DNA of 64,000 nucleotides, from NCBI GenBank assembly GCA_039881045.1, contig JAYWVB010000050.1, positions 206,279 to 270,278 of the forward strand, written 5' to 3'. The DNA is from Chaetomium olivaceum (lineage: Eukaryota > Ascomycota > Sordariomycetes > Sordariales > Chaetomiaceae). A program made the translations under genes and the position numbers. Positions 61,877 through 64,000 of this stretch are shown here, piece by piece. Each line of letters begins with the position of its first letter. Position 1 is the stretch's first letter. Under the pieces are notes generated by a model. That model worked only from the letters and a program-made list of their open reading frames with translations. It was not told the origin of the DNA and made no database searches.

Positions 61877-64000
61877 ATGGACCAGAACGGAGGCGCACTC
61901 GATAGCGCCCGCAAAGCGGATCCCGCCGAGCCCAACAACCCGCGACCAATTATTCCGGAACGCGCCGAGTCTTCTCTTCCACCGCACCTCCGTCCTTCCG
62001 TGACCGAAGTACCTGTGACACCAGACATTACTGAGGCCAACGGCAAGTCGAATGGCGATGACACTGGAGAAGCAGGGGAACCCGGCTACTTCTCGAGACA
62101 CGATGTCGACCATGCCATTGCCGCATCGCCCGGCCCAGATTCCACAAACCGAGAAGGCCAAACCTTCCAGAACAAGATCGATACCGGCGCAAAGGAGGGG
62201 AGCGACTTCATGAAGCGCTTGAGCGTCGCAGTCATGGGCAGCCCTACCAACATCGCACCCAGCCTCGCCCCCGGCCCAGAGATTAGCACCCCTTCCCGGG
62301 AGTCGATGTCGGACATTCGAGCTATTAGCCCGGATCTGGCGCTCACTGGGAACATAATCTCAGCTACGTTCAACATCCCACACTCCCTAAAGTATCGGAA
62401 AGGTGCCGACTGGGTATGTACCCTTCCCATGTTTATTTTCCTGTATTATTTTATCACTACATTCAATTGCCCCTCAACGCGGTTGTGCCAAGCTTGAATG
62501 GAATGGTGGGGCTGATGTCATCGCTTTTCTGCAGGAATTGGCTCCGCGCCGCGGCCAATCGGCCTTGTTTGATTCGTTTTCCTATCTCTCATCCGACGAC
62601 TCGCCTTGGAATCACACGGTGGTGGCTTGGACCGGCGAAATTGATCAACCACCCGAGTTATCACCACCGGATACCCCACCCAGCACGACAGTGCATGTCC
62701 GCCCTCTCAATGTCCTCTCGAAGCCCATCCCCATCGACGCCGACAAGCGGCCACCAACACCCCCCGCGGTGGACGGCCTGTGGATCCCCAAAGAGGACAT
62801 GCAGCGCCTGGAAAACCAGCTCTCCCACAACCAGAATATCAAGACGGTCCCGGTCTGGCTGGCCGACGATGTGGAGGGACACGACGATGGCATCCGGCTG
62901 AAGGATCAGGCGAGGTGGAGGCGGTATGCCGAGCACGAGCTCTACACCCTCTTCCACTACAAGCAGCACGAACCCACCGACGGACGCGCCGAGCGGATGC
63001 AGTGGGCCGACTACTTCCGCATGAACCAGAAGTTTGCCAGCAAGATTCTCGAGATCTACAAGCCAGGCGACGTCGTTATCGTCCACGACTTTAACCTGAT
63101 GCTGCTCCCGAGCATGCTGCGACAGCGCGCCCCCCACATCTACATCTCCTTCTTCCTGCATTGCCCGTTCCCGAGCAGCGAGTTCCTCCGTTGTCTCTCG
63201 CGACGCAAGGAGGTTCTGGAAGGTGTCCTGGGTGCAAACCTGGTGGGGTTCCAGAGCTACAGCTACTCCCGGCATTTTGCCAGCTGCTGCACACGGATCC
63301 TGGGCTTCCCGTCCGACAGCTCTGGCGTGGACGCGTACGGTTCGCGCGTCGAAGTCGGCGTCTTCCCGATTGGCATCAACGCTACTAAAGTTGCTAGCCT
63401 CGCGTGGACGCCCTCGGTTGACCACAAGTACAGGGCTCTCAAGACCATGTACGCCGGCAAGAAGCTTATTGTGGGTCGCGATCGTTTGGATAGCGTTCGC
63501 GGCGTCGCGCAGAAGCTCATGGCTTTTGAGCGCTTCCTAGAGATGTTCCCCGAGTGGCGCGACAAGGTGGTGTTGATCCAGGTGACTTCCCCCACTAACA
63601 TTGAGGAGGAGAAAGAGGACGCCGAAAATAAGATTTCGACGCGCGTCAACGAGCTCGTCATGAAGATTAATGGCGCCTACGGCTCGATTGGCTTCTCGCC
63701 TGTTCTGCACTACCCGCAGTACATCAGCCAGGATGAGTACTTTGCGCTGCTGCGCGCTGCCGATATCGGGCTCATCACCTCTGTCAGAGATGGGATGAAT
63801 ACCACATCGCTCGAATACGTCATTTGCCAGCGCCAGTCCGCCGGCCCGCTGATTCTGTCCGAGTTCAGCGGTACCGCCGGTTCGCTCAAAGACGCCAATC
63901 CACATCAACCCGTGGAATTTGACCGAGGTCGCCGAGCAGATCAACCACGCGCTAACCATGCCCGAGAGCAGACGCCAGTCTATGGAGCAGAACCTCCTAT
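61877..64000 (+). CDS. Trehalose-6-phosphate synthase complex subunit (GT20, Tps3/Tsl1-like; 3' partial)
   Basis: GT20-domain protein of the trehalose synthase complex. Exon 1 61877-62413 is a disordered, Ser/Pro-rich extension of about 180 residues ending LKYRKGADW; a 121-bp phase-0 intron (GTATGT...CTGCAG) leads to 62535. The GT20 domain has LFDSFSYLSSDDSPWNHTVV, VVIVHDFNLMLLPSMLRQR, FFLHCPFPSSEFLRCLSRR, GANLVGFQSYSYSRHF, GVFPIGINATK, GRDRLDSVRGVAQKLMAFE, and a SVRDGMNTTSLEYVICQ block. Compared with catalytic Tps1, the N-terminal Gly loop is missing and the RLDYxKG motif reads RLDSVRG, so a regulatory Tps3/Tsl1-type or bifunctional Tps2-type subunit is likelier than Tps1. At 63897 an extra A shifts the frame before HINPWNLTEVAEQINHAL. 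The C-terminal phosphatase-like domain lies outside the window. Confidence 0.85.

Noticed and set aside
1..64000. CRISPR arrays, operons, bacterial terminators or an origin
   Set aside because: No spaced short repeats of that kind and no prokaryotic gene organisation; introns and gene families are fungal.

Overview
The window looks like genomic DNA of a filamentous ascomycete, most likely a Sordariomycete (perhaps Sordariales; that placement is inference). The reasons are many short introns (about 50-120 bp, GT[A/G]NGT...YAG), two HET-domain genes, a GH11 xylanase, a PTH11-type membrane protein, tRNA genes with introns, and RIP-like stop codons (TGG or CAG to TAG) in a dead gene and a dead transposon.

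Layout. 0-8 kb: Ser/Thr-rich secreted protein running off the left edge (-), EI24/Rrt8-like membrane protein (-), RIP-scarred phosphotransferase pseudogene (+), HET-domain protein (+), GH11 xylanase (-). 8-18 kb is a metabolic patch: GMC oxidoreductase (-), PTH11/rhodopsin-domain protein (+), tRNA-Glu (-), GFA-domain protein (+), D-2-hydroxyacid dehydrogenase (+), FAD monooxygenase (-). 19-30 kb: F-box/LRR-like protein (-), the orphan tail of a large chitinase-type protein (+), class I flavin disulfide reductase (+), tRNA-Arg (-), glyoxalase-fold protein (+), a Tc1/mariner relic (+) and a damaged unknown gene with a basic Gly/Arg-rich tail (-). 30-42 kb: amino-acid permease (-), a Fot1/pogo-like transposon with perfect 26-bp terminal inverted repeats, MFS sugar transporter (-), Cys-rich type I membrane protein (+). 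42-57 kb is an accessory stretch: second HET protein (-), second GFA protein (-), small membrane protein (-), Clr5-ankyrin protein (+), unknown basic protein (-), RelA/SpoT-ankyrin fusion (+) and an intact APH-family phosphotransferase (-). 58-64 kb: conserved small protein (+), O-methyltransferase remnant lacking its SAM-binding core (+), and a trehalose-6-phosphate synthase-complex subunit running off the right edge (+).

Two themes stand out. First, reading frames break again and again by single bases, often inside homopolymers, in otherwise well-preserved genes. This includes the trehalose-synthesis gene and two mutually compensating shifts in the RelA/SpoT gene. Systematic indel errors in the assembly explain this better than mass gene death, so broken here often means unpolished. 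True decay is supported separately where substitutions made stops (3.6-4.0 kb, 35.0-36.7 kb, 28.1 kb) or a domain is missing (21.9 kb, 59.2 kb). Second, 42-56 kb gathers signalling and allorecognition-like architectures (HET, Clr5-ankyrin, a small single-pass membrane protein, RelA/SpoT-ankyrin). The RelA/SpoT-ankyrin protein, with its synthetase motifs in place, is the most unusual gene here.

Gene models were built by eye from splice signals and frame continuity; no alignment was run.
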